Positions 1 through 5,326 of a stretch of DNA of 9,007 bases are shown here, piece by piece; position 1 is the first letter of the stretch, and the number at the start of each line of letters is the position of its first letter. The stretch covers positions 1-9,007 of the forward strand of contig NZ_JAYFFI010000027.1 in assembly GCF_036289405.1 (NCBI RefSeq), read 5' to 3'. The position numbers and the translations under genes were made by a program. The stretch comes from Pseudoramibacter faecis (lineage in GTDB: Bacteria > Bacillota > Clostridia > Eubacteriales > Eubacteriaceae). Below the pieces are notes generated by a model. That model saw only the letters and a list, made by a program, of their open reading frames with translations, did not search any database and was not told the DNA's origin.

Positions 1-129
1 TACCCATCGTTTGATTCCTTCTCCAAAGCAGTAAGGAACTATATAAACTACTACAATAACGAACGGATCCAGAGCAAAACAAAATGGATGCCTCCTGTAA
101 AATACAGGAGAACATCCATCTATTGCTAA
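1..129 (+). CDS. IS3-family transposase (OrfB), C-terminal fragment
   Basis: This is the last 42 residues of an IS3-family transposase, the rve-type DDE integrase subunit that cuts and joins the element's ends. The start lies outside the window. The visible piece contains NYINYYNNERIQ followed by a WMPPVKYR tail. This is the hallmark C-terminus of IS150/IS3-group OrfB proteins: the Y-N-x-x-R block just after the catalytic glutamate, then the short P-V-x-Y-R tail. The stop is TAA at 127-129. The catalytic residues are off the edge, so activity cannot be judged. The lower GC of this segment compared with the genes that follow agrees with a mobile origin. Confidence 0.88.
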   Translation, partial: YPSFDSFSKAVRNYINYYNNERIQSKTKWMPPVKYRRTSIYC

Positions 130-146
130 CCTAGGTTCCAATAATG

Positions 147-171
147 TGTCCAGGATTTTGGGTACATATCA
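147..171 (+). repeat. right terminal inverted repeat of the IS3-family element
   Basis: This 25-base block, read on the minus strand, matches 2004-2028 at 20 of 25 positions. The first 12 bases are identical, and so is CTGGACA at the inner end. Inner divergence between left and right repeats is normal for IS3-family elements. Confidence 0.75.
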
Positions 172-215
172 GCCTTGAAGCCTGGGAACCGTCTTTTTTT
201 GACGGCATGGTTGTC

Positions 216-1007
216 TCAGACCTCGACATCCGGCGCGAGAGCCGATTCCGTGAGGCCGAAGAGCGTCTGCATGCTGGCGTGGGCCGTCACCTCCATGTCC
301 AGCGGTGTGAGCACCACGTAGCGGTGGTTGACGGCGTAATCGTCATAGCTCAGATCTTCACGGCTGTCCTGGTGGTTGGGCCGCACGGCCATGTCGTAAT
401 AGTCAAAAGTTCCGTCGCTGGTGTGGGCATAGGTGTTGGTGTAATTGTGACGGCGCCCCATGCGGGAGACCACGGTTCCCCGGATGGCGTCGGCGGGGCA
501 GTTGGGAATGTTGACATTCAGCACATAGTCCCGGTTGGTCGGTTGATGGATGAACCAGCGGGCGGCCTTAAGCGCGTATGCGGCCGCATAAGTATAGTCA
601 TAGGTTTCGCCGCTGTTGAGGGAGATGGCCATGGCGGGCACGCGATTGAAATAGCCGGCGGAGGCCGCGCCGACCGTGCCGGAGTGGAGAATGTCGAAGG
701 CGACGTTGGAGCCGTGGTTGATGCCGGAGATGAGCAGCGCCGGCGGCTCGGGCAGCAAGGCGTTCAGGGCGATGTCCACGGCGTCGTAGGGCGAGCCCCA
801 GACGCGAAAACCTTCGATGTCCGCTTCGAATTCGGCTGCCTGCACCGCAAGCTTGCCGCGGACGGTTTTGCTGTGAGATTTGGCCGATTGGGGCTCGGCC
901 GGCGCCGAGACAATCACCCGGCCGAGCCGGCTCAGCGCCCGGGCCAGCGCGTGGATGCCCGGCGCGTCAAAACTATCGTCGTTGGAAATCAAAATGGTGG
1001 AAGTCAT
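216..1007 (-). CDS. surE: 5'/3'-nucleotidase SurE
   Basis: SurE is a metal-dependent survival-protein phosphatase that dephosphorylates 5'- and 3'-nucleoside monophosphates in the cytoplasm, and short polyphosphates in some species. The 263-residue length is normal. The N-terminus carries ILISNDD, with the metal-binding pair D10-D11. The serine of the family's PxxSG-like loop is about S41. SPYDAVDIAL follows at 72-81, then SGINHGSN at 94-101 with metal ligand N97, and SGTVGAA at 109-115. The start is supported by AAAGGAA about five bases upstream of ATG and by a good promoter at 1068-1096. The gene diverges from the thioredoxin-like gene. No convincing terminator follows it; only a 5-bp hairpin without a T tail lies between its stop and the IS end. 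The family assignment is firm, while the physiological substrate is not visible. Confidence 0.95.
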   Translation of the reverse strand: MTSTILISNDDSFDAPGIHALARALSRLGRVIVSAPAEPQSAKSHSKTVRGKLAVQAAEFEADIEGFRVWGSPYDAVDIALNALLPEPPALLISGINHGSNVAFDILHSGTVGAASAGYFNRVPAMAISLNSGETYDYTYAAAYALKAARWFIHQPTNRDYVLNVNIPNCPADAIRGTVVSRMGRRHNYTNTYAHTSDGTFDYYDMAVRPNHQDSREDLSYDDYAVNHRYVVLTPLDMEVTAHASMQTLFGLTESALAPDVEV

Positions 1008-1067
1008 GGTGTTCCTTTCTGTGCTTCACTTGTCGATGGGGGTCCGGTTAGCATCGAATTACTTGTT

Positions 1068-1096
1068 ATTGTATAGGATCGGCCGCGCCGATTCAA
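1068..1096 (-). promoter_or_regulatory. sigma-A-like promoter of surE
   Basis: On the minus strand TTGAAT (1091-1096) is separated by 17 bases from TACAAT (1068-1073), about 60 bases upstream of the surE start. It sits back to back with the plus-strand promoter at 1133-1161, leaving 36 bases between the two -35 boxes. Confidence 0.7.
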
Positions 1097-1132
1097 GGTT
1101 TAAACTTTGCCGATCGGAGTATATGGTCGTAT

Positions 1133-1161
1133 TTGACAGTTCGGGCGCCGGCTTTTATACT
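1133..1161 (+). promoter_or_regulatory. sigma-A promoter of the thioredoxin-like gene
   Basis: Perfect TTGACA (1133-1138), a 17-base spacer and TATACT (1156-1161) lie about 50 bases before the ATG at 1213. Close to consensus, so probably strong and constitutive unless an unseen repressor acts. Confidence 0.85.
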
Positions 1162-1212
1162 AAAAGCATCCGCGAAACGCAAACGCATTTAAAACGCAAC
1201 TAAGGAGGGACG

Positions 1213-1557
1213 ATGGGATCGTTGGGACGACAATTAAAAAGACGGCAGCAGCGGATGGGCGAGAAGATCGATCGGCCGCGCCCGCGGCTTGGAACGGATC
1301 GGCTCGTGATTAAAGTGGTGGGTGAGCGCAAGGATGAATGCCGGGAGATGGTGGCTAATGCGAGACAGGCCGTGGCCATTGCCGGGCTCGACGCTGAGGT
1401 GCGCTGCGTGGCCGGCCGGGGGCAGGGCGCGGCCCATCGCATTTTTCAGACGCCGGGCATGCTCATTGACGGCAGGCGCATCGTGATGGGGCGCACACTT
1501 CCGATGGATGCGATGCTCAAAACGCTGAAGGCATTGGGGTATACCGATGAGAAATAA
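1213..1557 (+). CDS. thioredoxin-fold protein with incomplete CXXC site
   Basis: This 114-residue protein resembles the small thioredoxin-like family of TM0996/MTH895 type, cytoplasmic disulfide-handling proteins. After a basic extension of about 30 residues comes the first strand LVIKVVG (31-37). A helix follows, then GLDAEV (58-63), then the cis-proline loop FQTPGMLIDG (78-87, P81), and a C-terminal GRTLPMDAMLKTLKALG like the family's final helix. The usual CXXC after the first strand reads K40-D-E-C43, so the first, attacking cysteine is missing. Normal thiol-disulfide exchange is therefore doubtful; a glutaredoxin-like one-cysteine role or a non-redox role is possible. AAGGAGG lies four bases before the ATG. 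A strong promoter and divergent surE lie upstream. The fold call rests on motif order and is moderately sure; the function is unknown. Confidence 0.75.
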   Translation: MGSLGRQLKRRQQRMGEKIDRPRPRLGTDRLVIKVVGERKDECREMVANARQAVAIAGLDAEVRCVAGRGQGAAHRIFQTPGMLIDGRRIVMGRTLPMDAMLKTLKALGYTDEK

Positions 1558-1649
1558 TCCGATGCTGCTCGTGATCGTGGAGCTCGTTTTTGGCGCGATC
1601 GGGAATGGCCTTCCGGAATTACGCTGCCGGCCATTGAGAACGGCGGCGC

Positions 1650-1678
1650 TTGACAGCGATGCCGGATTCCGGTAGAAT
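1650..1678 (+). promoter_or_regulatory. sigma-A promoter of the small membrane protein gene
   Basis: TTGACA (1650-1655), a 17-base spacer and TAGAAT (1673-1678). Predicted transcription starts near 1685, giving a leader of about 100 bases before the ATG at 1785. Confidence 0.8.
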
Positions 1679-1693
1679 AAAAACGATATCATA

Positions 1694-1753
1694 ACCGGAA
1701 GAAGACAGTCCGGTGTTCGGTGAAGCGCAGTAGTGCCCACCATGCGAAGGCAC
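1694..1753 (+). other. possibly structured 5' leader
   Basis: Two short hairpins are visible in the leader between promoter and start codon. One pairs ACCGGA (1694-1699) with TCCGGT (1709-1714). The other pairs GTGCC (1733-1737) with GGCAC (1749-1753). They match no riboswitch class I can recognise, and the stems are short, so the structure may be incidental. Confidence 0.3.
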
Positions 1754-1784
1754 GGCACAAACAAATTAAAACGGAGGAACCCCA

Positions 1785-1973
1785 ATGAGAAGAGGCAGAC
1801 ACCCATTGAGGACGGCTATTTTTCAATTGATTTTCGGCATTGTCATGTTTGTCCTGGCGTATTGGAACCACGCGGCGGGAGATCCCCGCAGCATGACGTG
1901 GAATATCATTTTAGGCGTGGTGGCCATCGGGATGGCCGCTGTATGGCTGTTGGCTTTCATCAGAAATCAATAA
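1785..1973 (+). CDS. small two-helix membrane protein, unknown function
   Basis: The product is a 62-residue hypothetical protein. A basic N-terminus (MRRGRHPLR) precedes a hydrophobic helix at about 10-27. A short polar loop with HAAGDPRS follows, then a second helix at about 39-58 and a short RNQ tail. The positive-inside pattern suggests a hairpin in the cytoplasmic membrane with both ends inside. GGAGG lies seven bases before ATG. It has its own near-consensus promoter and ends just before a strong hairpin terminator, so it appears to be a single-gene unit with a long leader. I do not recognise the family. The correct RBS, promoter and terminator and the membrane pattern make a real gene likely, despite its size. 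Confidence 0.75.
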   Translation: MRRGRHPLRTAIFQLIFGIVMFVLAYWNHAAGDPRSMTWNIILGVVAIGMAAVWLLAFIRNQ

Positions 1974-2003
1974 TAAAATATAATCAAAAAGCACCGGCGC
2001 ATT

Positions 2004-2050
2004 TGATATGTACCCTCTTTACTGGACATCCAGTAAGGAGGGTATTTTTA
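2004..2050 (+). repeat. solo IS3-type left end (IS remnant) containing a hairpin
   Basis: Bases 2004-2028 match the reverse complement of the IS right end at 147-171 at 20 of 25 positions, including identical TGATATGTACCC and CTGGACA. No transposase follows, because the EamA coding sequence begins at once. It therefore looks like an isolated left terminus left by deletion, or a terminus-like sequence reused as a terminator. Its right limit is uncertain and may extend a few bases beyond 2050 into the permease 3' end. Confidence 0.6.
2011..2050 (+). terminator. hairpin terminator after the small membrane protein
   Basis: 2011-2026 pairs with 2029-2044: a stem of about 15 bp with one T-G wobble and a loop of about four bases, followed by TTTTTA (2045-2050). 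As a plus-strand Rho-independent terminator it ends the transcript of the 1785-1973 gene. There is no T-run on the other side, so it should not be efficient for the converging permease gene. It coincides with the IS left-end match. Confidence 0.8.
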
Positions 2051-2917
2051 TGGCGCCTCCCGCAGAAAACGCGGCGGTTTGTTGGCGAGAAAAAAGGATA
2101 GCAGGATAAGGCCGCAGCCAACGGCGCCGATCCAGGTCAGGGTTTCGCGGAGGATAAGCACGCCGAGGATGGTGGCCGTCGCCGGGGTGATGGCCAAAAA
2201 CAGGCTCGCGCGATCCGAGGTGGTGCCGGACTGGGCGTAGGGCTGAATCGCAAAACCGAACACCGAGCACACCACCGCGAGATAAAGGACCGGCGCCCAG
2301 ACGTCCGGGGCTTCCGGCAGGCGGGGCGTTTCAAAGGCGAAGGTCGCAAGGATGTTGAACAACGCCATGAACGCCACCTGGAGCACCCCGAGAGTGATGG
2401 CGTCGTCCTGTTTGGAGAGCACATCAGTGAGGATGACGGACAGGGCGTAGACCACCGCCGTCCCGAGGCACCAGACGATCCCGCTGTTGATGACAAAGCG
2501 GCCGCTTTGGCCGATGGTGCAGGCCACGCCGACGAAGGCGACGGCCGCTGCGGCCAGACCGGCGCGTGCCGGCCACCGCCGCCGCCACAGCCCGGTGAAC
2601 AGCGGAATCAGCATGATGGCGGAGCTTTCCATCAGTGCCGTTGTCGAACTGGAGGTTTTGGCGAGGGCGATGGTCTCGCCGGTCATCACGGCGAAAAAGA
2701 TCAGGCCGAGCAGCGCGCCGCGGCCAAAAGTCCCGCGGGTCATGGCGCGAATTCTTTTGTGAAAGAGGATGAACAGCAGCACCGTCGCGATGGCAAAGCG
2801 CACCGCCAGCAAATTAAAGACTTCAAGGGCGGCCAGGCAATGTTTGACCATCAGAAAAGAGGTGGAGCGCGCGAAGATCACCAAAGCGAGCAGTTGTTCG
2901 GAACGTTTCTGGGTCAT
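2048..2917 (-). CDS. EamA-type (DMT superfamily) permease
   Basis: The 289-residue polytopic membrane protein is organised as two EamA repeats, about 8-140 and 150-278, each of roughly five helices. Members of the drug/metabolite transporter superfamily move amino acids, nucleobases, drugs or other small metabolites; the substrate cannot be read from sequence. Typical features are the first-repeat helix with VRFAIATVLLF, the TGETIALAKTSSSTTALMES stretch before helix 4 (the family usually has 'a l..tsas.aall'), and in the second repeat AITPATATILGVLILRETLTW (the family's 'P..a.l.g.l.lgE'). AGGAGG lies six bases before the ATG. The stop TAA (2050-2048) lies in the T-run of the IS-like hairpin, so the last residues could have been replaced by the insertion. 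The family is sure, the substrate unknown. Confidence 0.9.
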   Translation of the reverse strand: MTQKRSEQLLALVIFARSTSFLMVKHCLAALEVFNLLAVRFAIATVLLFILFHKRIRAMTRGTFGRGALLGLIFFAVMTGETIALAKTSSSTTALMESSAIMLIPLFTGLWRRRWPARAGLAAAAVAFVGVACTIGQSGRFVINSGIVWCLGTAVVYALSVILTDVLSKQDDAITLGVLQVAFMALFNILATFAFETPRLPEAPDVWAPVLYLAVVCSVFGFAIQPYAQSGTTSDRASLFLAITPATATILGVLILRETLTWIGAVGCGLILLSFFLANKPPRFLREAP

Positions 2918-3000
2918 GAGAACCTCCTGTGTGTCGGATCCGGATTTAAACAGAAAAAGCTTAACACAAGCGGTGAAAATTTAAAAGCGGCGGCGATCTT

Positions 3001-3031
3001 TTGCACTGATGAAAGCGTTTTGCGTTAAAAT
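3001..3031 (+). promoter_or_regulatory. possible promoter of the frameshifted gene
   Basis: TTGCAC (3001-3006) and TAAAAT (3026-3031) lie 19 bases apart, just before an AT-rich stretch and a good ribosome binding site. The spacing is long, so this is a weak candidate. The rest of the gap between the permease start and 3058 shows nothing else. Confidence 0.35.
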
Positions 3032-3058
3032 AATAATCAAAATCAATCGAAGGAGATG

Positions 3059-3431
3059 ATGGATGCGAAAGTCGGTGCGATGAAATTAACGCGTTCAGCC
3101 ATCGTTTGTGTGATCGGCGACGAAAACGGCGGGGAAAGCCGCCGGGAGCAGGTAGCGGCGGACAGGCCCGGACGCCACCATTGAACGCGTCAATGCCTTT
3201 TTTGTGGACACTGAGGTTGAGGCCATCTGCATGATCGCAGCCGTTCCTTTGGATTTGGCGCCGGGCTCGCAGCACTCCGGCGACGCGGCGGGGGCCGATT
3301 CGCCGGAATGGGAAAATGTGGATCTCGTTGCCAATTTCGAGGCGGCACTGCGGGTGCCCATTGGCTGTGCCCCAATCGGTCAGGACGGTGAAGACGATGT
3401 TTGCGCCGCAGCCGGGTTCGTTCGCCGGTAA
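3059..3431 (+). pseudogene. frameshifted hypothetical gene
   Basis: AAGGAG (3049-3054) precedes ATG codons at 3059 and 3080 that open one frame, starting MKLTRSAIVCVIGDENGG from 3080. It ends at TGA 3182-3184. A second plus frame, offset by one base, is open from 3156 to TAA at 3429-3431. It reads on as IERVNAFFVDTEVEAICM and ends with IGQDGEDDVCAAAGFVRR. Both pieces have the G-rich first codon position seen in real genes here. Joining them with a one-base correction between 3156 and 3184, for example in CAGGCCCGGA, gives one protein of about 116-123 residues. I do not recognise it; no membrane segment or signal peptide is seen, and the protein is acidic with four to five cysteines. It may be a true pseudogene, a sequencing error or, less likely, programmed frameshifting. 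The opposite-strand open frame here looks like a shadow. Confidence 0.55.
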
Positions 3432-3451
3432 GGCGCTGAAACGGCGCAATT

Positions 3452-3475
3452 AAAAAGCCACGTGAAAACGTGGCT
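3452..3475 (-). terminator. Rho-independent terminator of mntP
   Basis: On the minus strand AGCCACGT pairs with ACGTGGCT around a TTTC loop (8 bp, perfect), followed by a T-run (3456-3452). It lies about 15 bases past the mntP stop codon. Confidence 0.85.
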
Positions 3476-3488
3476 GAGATCCGTCTGC

Positions 3489-4040
3489 TTAATGAAAAAA
3501 TAGGTAAATGCCGATGAGGATGAGCATGATGCCTCCGGCGACTTCGGCCGCCTTGCCGAAACGGGCGCTGAAGAAATGGCCGATCATCACGGAAATGAAC
3601 GACAGGATGGCTGAGATAATGATAATGGCGGCGATGGCCGTTGGGATCGACATGCGGATAAAGGCGAAAGAGACGCCTGCGGCCAACGCGTCGATAGAGG
3701 TGACAATGGAAAGGAAAATCGTTTCCCGAACGCTGAAGCTGCGCCCGCGTTCTTCGGCCTCCAGATCTTCGTGAAAGGCATCCCAGATCATCTTGCCGCC
3801 GATAAAAGCCAGCAGGATCAAAACGATCCAATGGTCGAAATGGACGATGGTATTGTAAAACTGACGGCCCAGAAGCCAGCCCAGCAGTGCCAGAATCCCT
3901 TCTGCTCCTCCGAAGGAGAGCGCGATAACGACGACGTGACGGTAGTTAACTTTTGGCATGGCCAGCCCTTTGCAGGCCGAGATGGCGCTGGAGTCCATCG
4001 ACAGGCCGACGGCGAGTAGCATGATGCCCATAAATCCCAA
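3489..4040 (-). CDS. mntP: manganese efflux pump MntP
   Basis: MntP (DUF204/YebN family) exports Mn(II) across the cytoplasmic membrane and protects against manganese excess. With the TTG start at 4040 the protein is 183 residues with six predicted helices in two related halves. The halves carry the signature aspartates: D16 in VGLSMDS and D117 in SIDALAAG, aligning with the essential aspartates of the E. coli protein. GGKMIWDAF closes the first half, followed by a charged loop (HEDLEAEERGR). TTG at 4040 was chosen because AGAGGT lies six bases upstream; ATG at 4031 is the alternative, about 15 bases from that site. The reading frame is also open upstream to 4106, but that part is outside the family's extent. 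The leader is too short for a yybP-ykoY manganese riboswitch. A terminator follows directly, so it is a single-gene unit. Confidence 0.92.
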   Translation of the reverse strand: MGFMGIMLLAVGLSMDSSAISACKGLAMPKVNYRHVVVIALSFGGAEGILALLGWLLGRQFYNTIVHFDHWIVLILLAFIGGKMIWDAFHEDLEAEERGRSFSVRETIFLSIVTSIDALAAGVSFAFIRMSIPTAIAAIIIISAILSFISVMIGHFFSARFGKAAEVAGGIMLILIGIYLFFH

Positions 4041-4096
4041 GAGCTTACCTCTTCTTTCTTTGCGCAATGTGAAGGATGGATGTAAATAATTTAAAC

Positions 4097-4126
4097 ATTC
4101 TATCACGGCGCATTAGAGTCAGTCCA
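4097..4126 (-). promoter_or_regulatory. probable mntP promoter (extended -10)
   Basis: On the minus strand TGATAGAAT (4105-4097) is an extended -10 box, with a weak TGGACT (4126-4121) 18 bases upstream of TAGAAT. It lies about 57 bases before the TTG start. No MntR-like operator was evident by eye. Confidence 0.5.
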
Positions 4127-4156
4127 TGCTAACATCAACTTTTTTAACAAAATTAT

Positions 4157-5119
4157 TTAGGAGACCACGTTGCCGGGCGCGCCGGCCAGCCAGCCTTTGA
4201 GATTGGCGCCGATGGTGGCGACTAGCCGCTCCCGGGCCTCTTTGCTGGCCCAGCCGATATGGGGCAGAATCAGACAACGGGGCGCGGCAAGCAGCGGATT
4301 ATCCGGGACAATGGGCTCCCGGGAAACCACGTCGACACCGGCGGCACCGACTTTCCCGGATGCGAGGGCTTCGGCCAGGGCAGTCTCATCCACCAGGCCG
4401 CCGCGGGAGACGTTGATCAATGTAATGCCGTCTTTCATTTTGGCGATGTTATCCCGATTGACGATATGGTCGGTTTCGGGCGTCAGTGGGCAGTGGAAAC
4501 TCAGAATATCCGATTGACGGTAAAGAGTGTCAGCGTCGACGAAGCGCAGCATGTCACAGGCATAGGTCTTGTAATAATCTGGATGGGCGGTGTGCACCAA
4601 TACGGACATGCCAAAAGCCTGCCCGATCTTGGCGACTTCCCGGCCGATGTGGCCAAAGCCGTAAATACCCAAGGTTTTGCCGGCGACCTCCGTGATGGGC
4701 GCGAGCCAATAGGTGAAGATGGCTGATCGGCACCAATCGCCTCGGGCGACAGAATCTGCGTGGAGACTGACCTTGCTGGCGAGCTCGAGGATCAGGGCCC
4801 AGGTCATCTGCGCCACGGACTCGGTGCTGTAGGCCGGCACATTGGTCACGGTGACGCCGTGGCGGCGGCAGGCAGCGAGGTCGACGACGTTGTAGCCGGT
4901 GGCACAGACGCCGACATAGCGAATTTGGGGAAAGCGTGTGAGGACAGCCTCATCGATGATAATTTTGTTGTCGAGAATGATTTCCGCTTCGCCAAGGCGT
5001 TCCCATTTGTTCGCCTCGGTGGTGTTGGCATAAATGCGAGTGTCGCAAACAGAAGTGATGGGATCCCAGCTGATGTCGCCGGGATTGATGGCGTCGCCTT
5101 CGAGTAAAATGGCTTTCAT
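4157..5119 (-). CDS. D-2-hydroxyacid dehydrogenase (glycerate dehydrogenase/hydroxypyruvate reductase-like)
   Basis: This 320-residue NAD(P)-dependent oxidoreductase reduces 2-ketoacids to D-2-hydroxyacids. The Rossmann domain (about 100-290) contains G154-F-G156-H-I-G159. The catalytic triad is R239 in NVSRGG, E268 in VVSREPI and H287 in LPHIGWAS. The sequence VSREPIVPDNPLL and the tail HIGWASKEARERL are close to the glycerate dehydrogenase/hydroxypyruvate reductase branch. The second strand of the Rossmann fold ends VLVHTAHP without the usual NAD-selecting aspartate, so cofactor preference is open. ATG 5119 was chosen because GGAGG lies five bases upstream; the frame is open further to a TTG at 5167, but that segment overlaps the untranslated leader. 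It has its own extended -10 promoter and diverges from the GGDEF gene. Other 2-ketoacid substrates remain possible. Confidence 0.88.
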   Translation of the reverse strand: MKAILLEGDAINPGDISWDPITSVCDTRIYANTTEANKWERLGEAEIILDNKIIIDEAVLTRFPQIRYVGVCATGYNVVDLAACRRHGVTVTNVPAYSTESVAQMTWALILELASKVSLHADSVARGDWCRSAIFTYWLAPITEVAGKTLGIYGFGHIGREVAKIGQAFGMSVLVHTAHPDYYKTYACDMLRFVDADTLYRQSDILSFHCPLTPETDHIVNRDNIAKMKDGITLINVSRGGLVDETALAEALASGKVGAAGVDVVSREPIVPDNPLLAAPRCLILPHIGWASKEARERLVATIGANLKGWLAGAPGNVVS

Positions 5120-5182
5120 GTGAACCTCCGAATTGTGAATGTGAATTGGATGGCGAATGCTATTCAATCATTATATGAATTT

Positions 5183-5191
5183 ATTATAGCA
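5183..5191 (-). promoter_or_regulatory. extended -10 promoter of the dehydrogenase gene
   Basis: On the minus strand TGCTATAAT is a perfect extended -10 box about 65 bases before the ATG at 5119. No good -35 is seen, which is usual for this promoter class. Confidence 0.65.
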
Positions 5192-5266
5192 CGACAGTCG
5201 CTGATGATCCCGAAAAAGAAACGAAGGATACGAGAAAATAAAAGCGGCGGGAAGCGATTCGGAGAG

Positions 5267-5295
5267 TTGTTTTAAATGATCTCATATGCTATGAT
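5267..5295 (+). promoter_or_regulatory. promoter of the PAS-GGDEF gene
   Basis: TTGTTT (5267-5272), 17 bases, TATGAT (5290-5295), with TGC immediately before the -10 making an extended box. It overlaps an in-frame ATG at 5276, showing that this ATG is not the translation start. Confidence 0.75.
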
Positions 5296-5326
5296 GAGAC
5301 AAAAATACAGTCGGGGAGGCAGAGGC

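Larger units (their letters stand above)
1..171 (+). mobile_element. 3' end of an IS3-family insertion sequence
   Basis: Only the right-hand part of the element is inside the window: the last 42 codons of the transposase, a short non-coding stretch and a terminal inverted repeat. The repeat runs about 147-171 and finishes in CA, the usual IS3-family terminus. Its reverse complement starts TGATATGTACCC, and the same 12 bases occur at 2004-2015. The element lies about 45 bases beyond the 3' end of surE. The left end is outside the window, so target-site duplications cannot be checked. The exact end at 171 is inferred from the TG...CA rule and from the second copy of the terminus. Confidence 0.85.

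Noticed and set aside
191..207. CCGTC-T7-GACGG hairpin between surE and the IS end, considered as a surE terminator
   Set aside because: Only 5 bp, and no T-run after it in the surE direction; on that strand the loop is all A.
144..1076. A 310-codon open frame on the plus strand over surE
   Set aside because: It is antisense to surE, low in complexity (Gly/Val/His-rich), starts inside the IS end and has no ribosome binding site. SurE motifs prove the minus strand.
1604..1635. Inverted repeat AATGGCC / GGCCATT around TTCCGGAA, considered as a terminator or operator
   Set aside because: Loop of 18 bases and no T-run; may be chance in GC-rich DNA.
1547..1675. A small plus-strand frame overlapping the end of the thioredoxin-like gene, starting MRNNPMLLVIVELVFGAIG
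   Set aside because: The start looks like a membrane helix and a frameshift would give a hydrophobic tail ending LPAIENGGA, so it may be a decayed small gene. No good ribosome binding site, no intact protein, and the next promoter lies within it; too weak to call.
2961..3449. A 162-codon minus-strand frame in the permease-mntP gap
   Set aside because: Arg/Pro/His-rich composition typical of a shadow frame and no ribosome binding site; it overlaps the coding-like plus frames and the mntP terminator.
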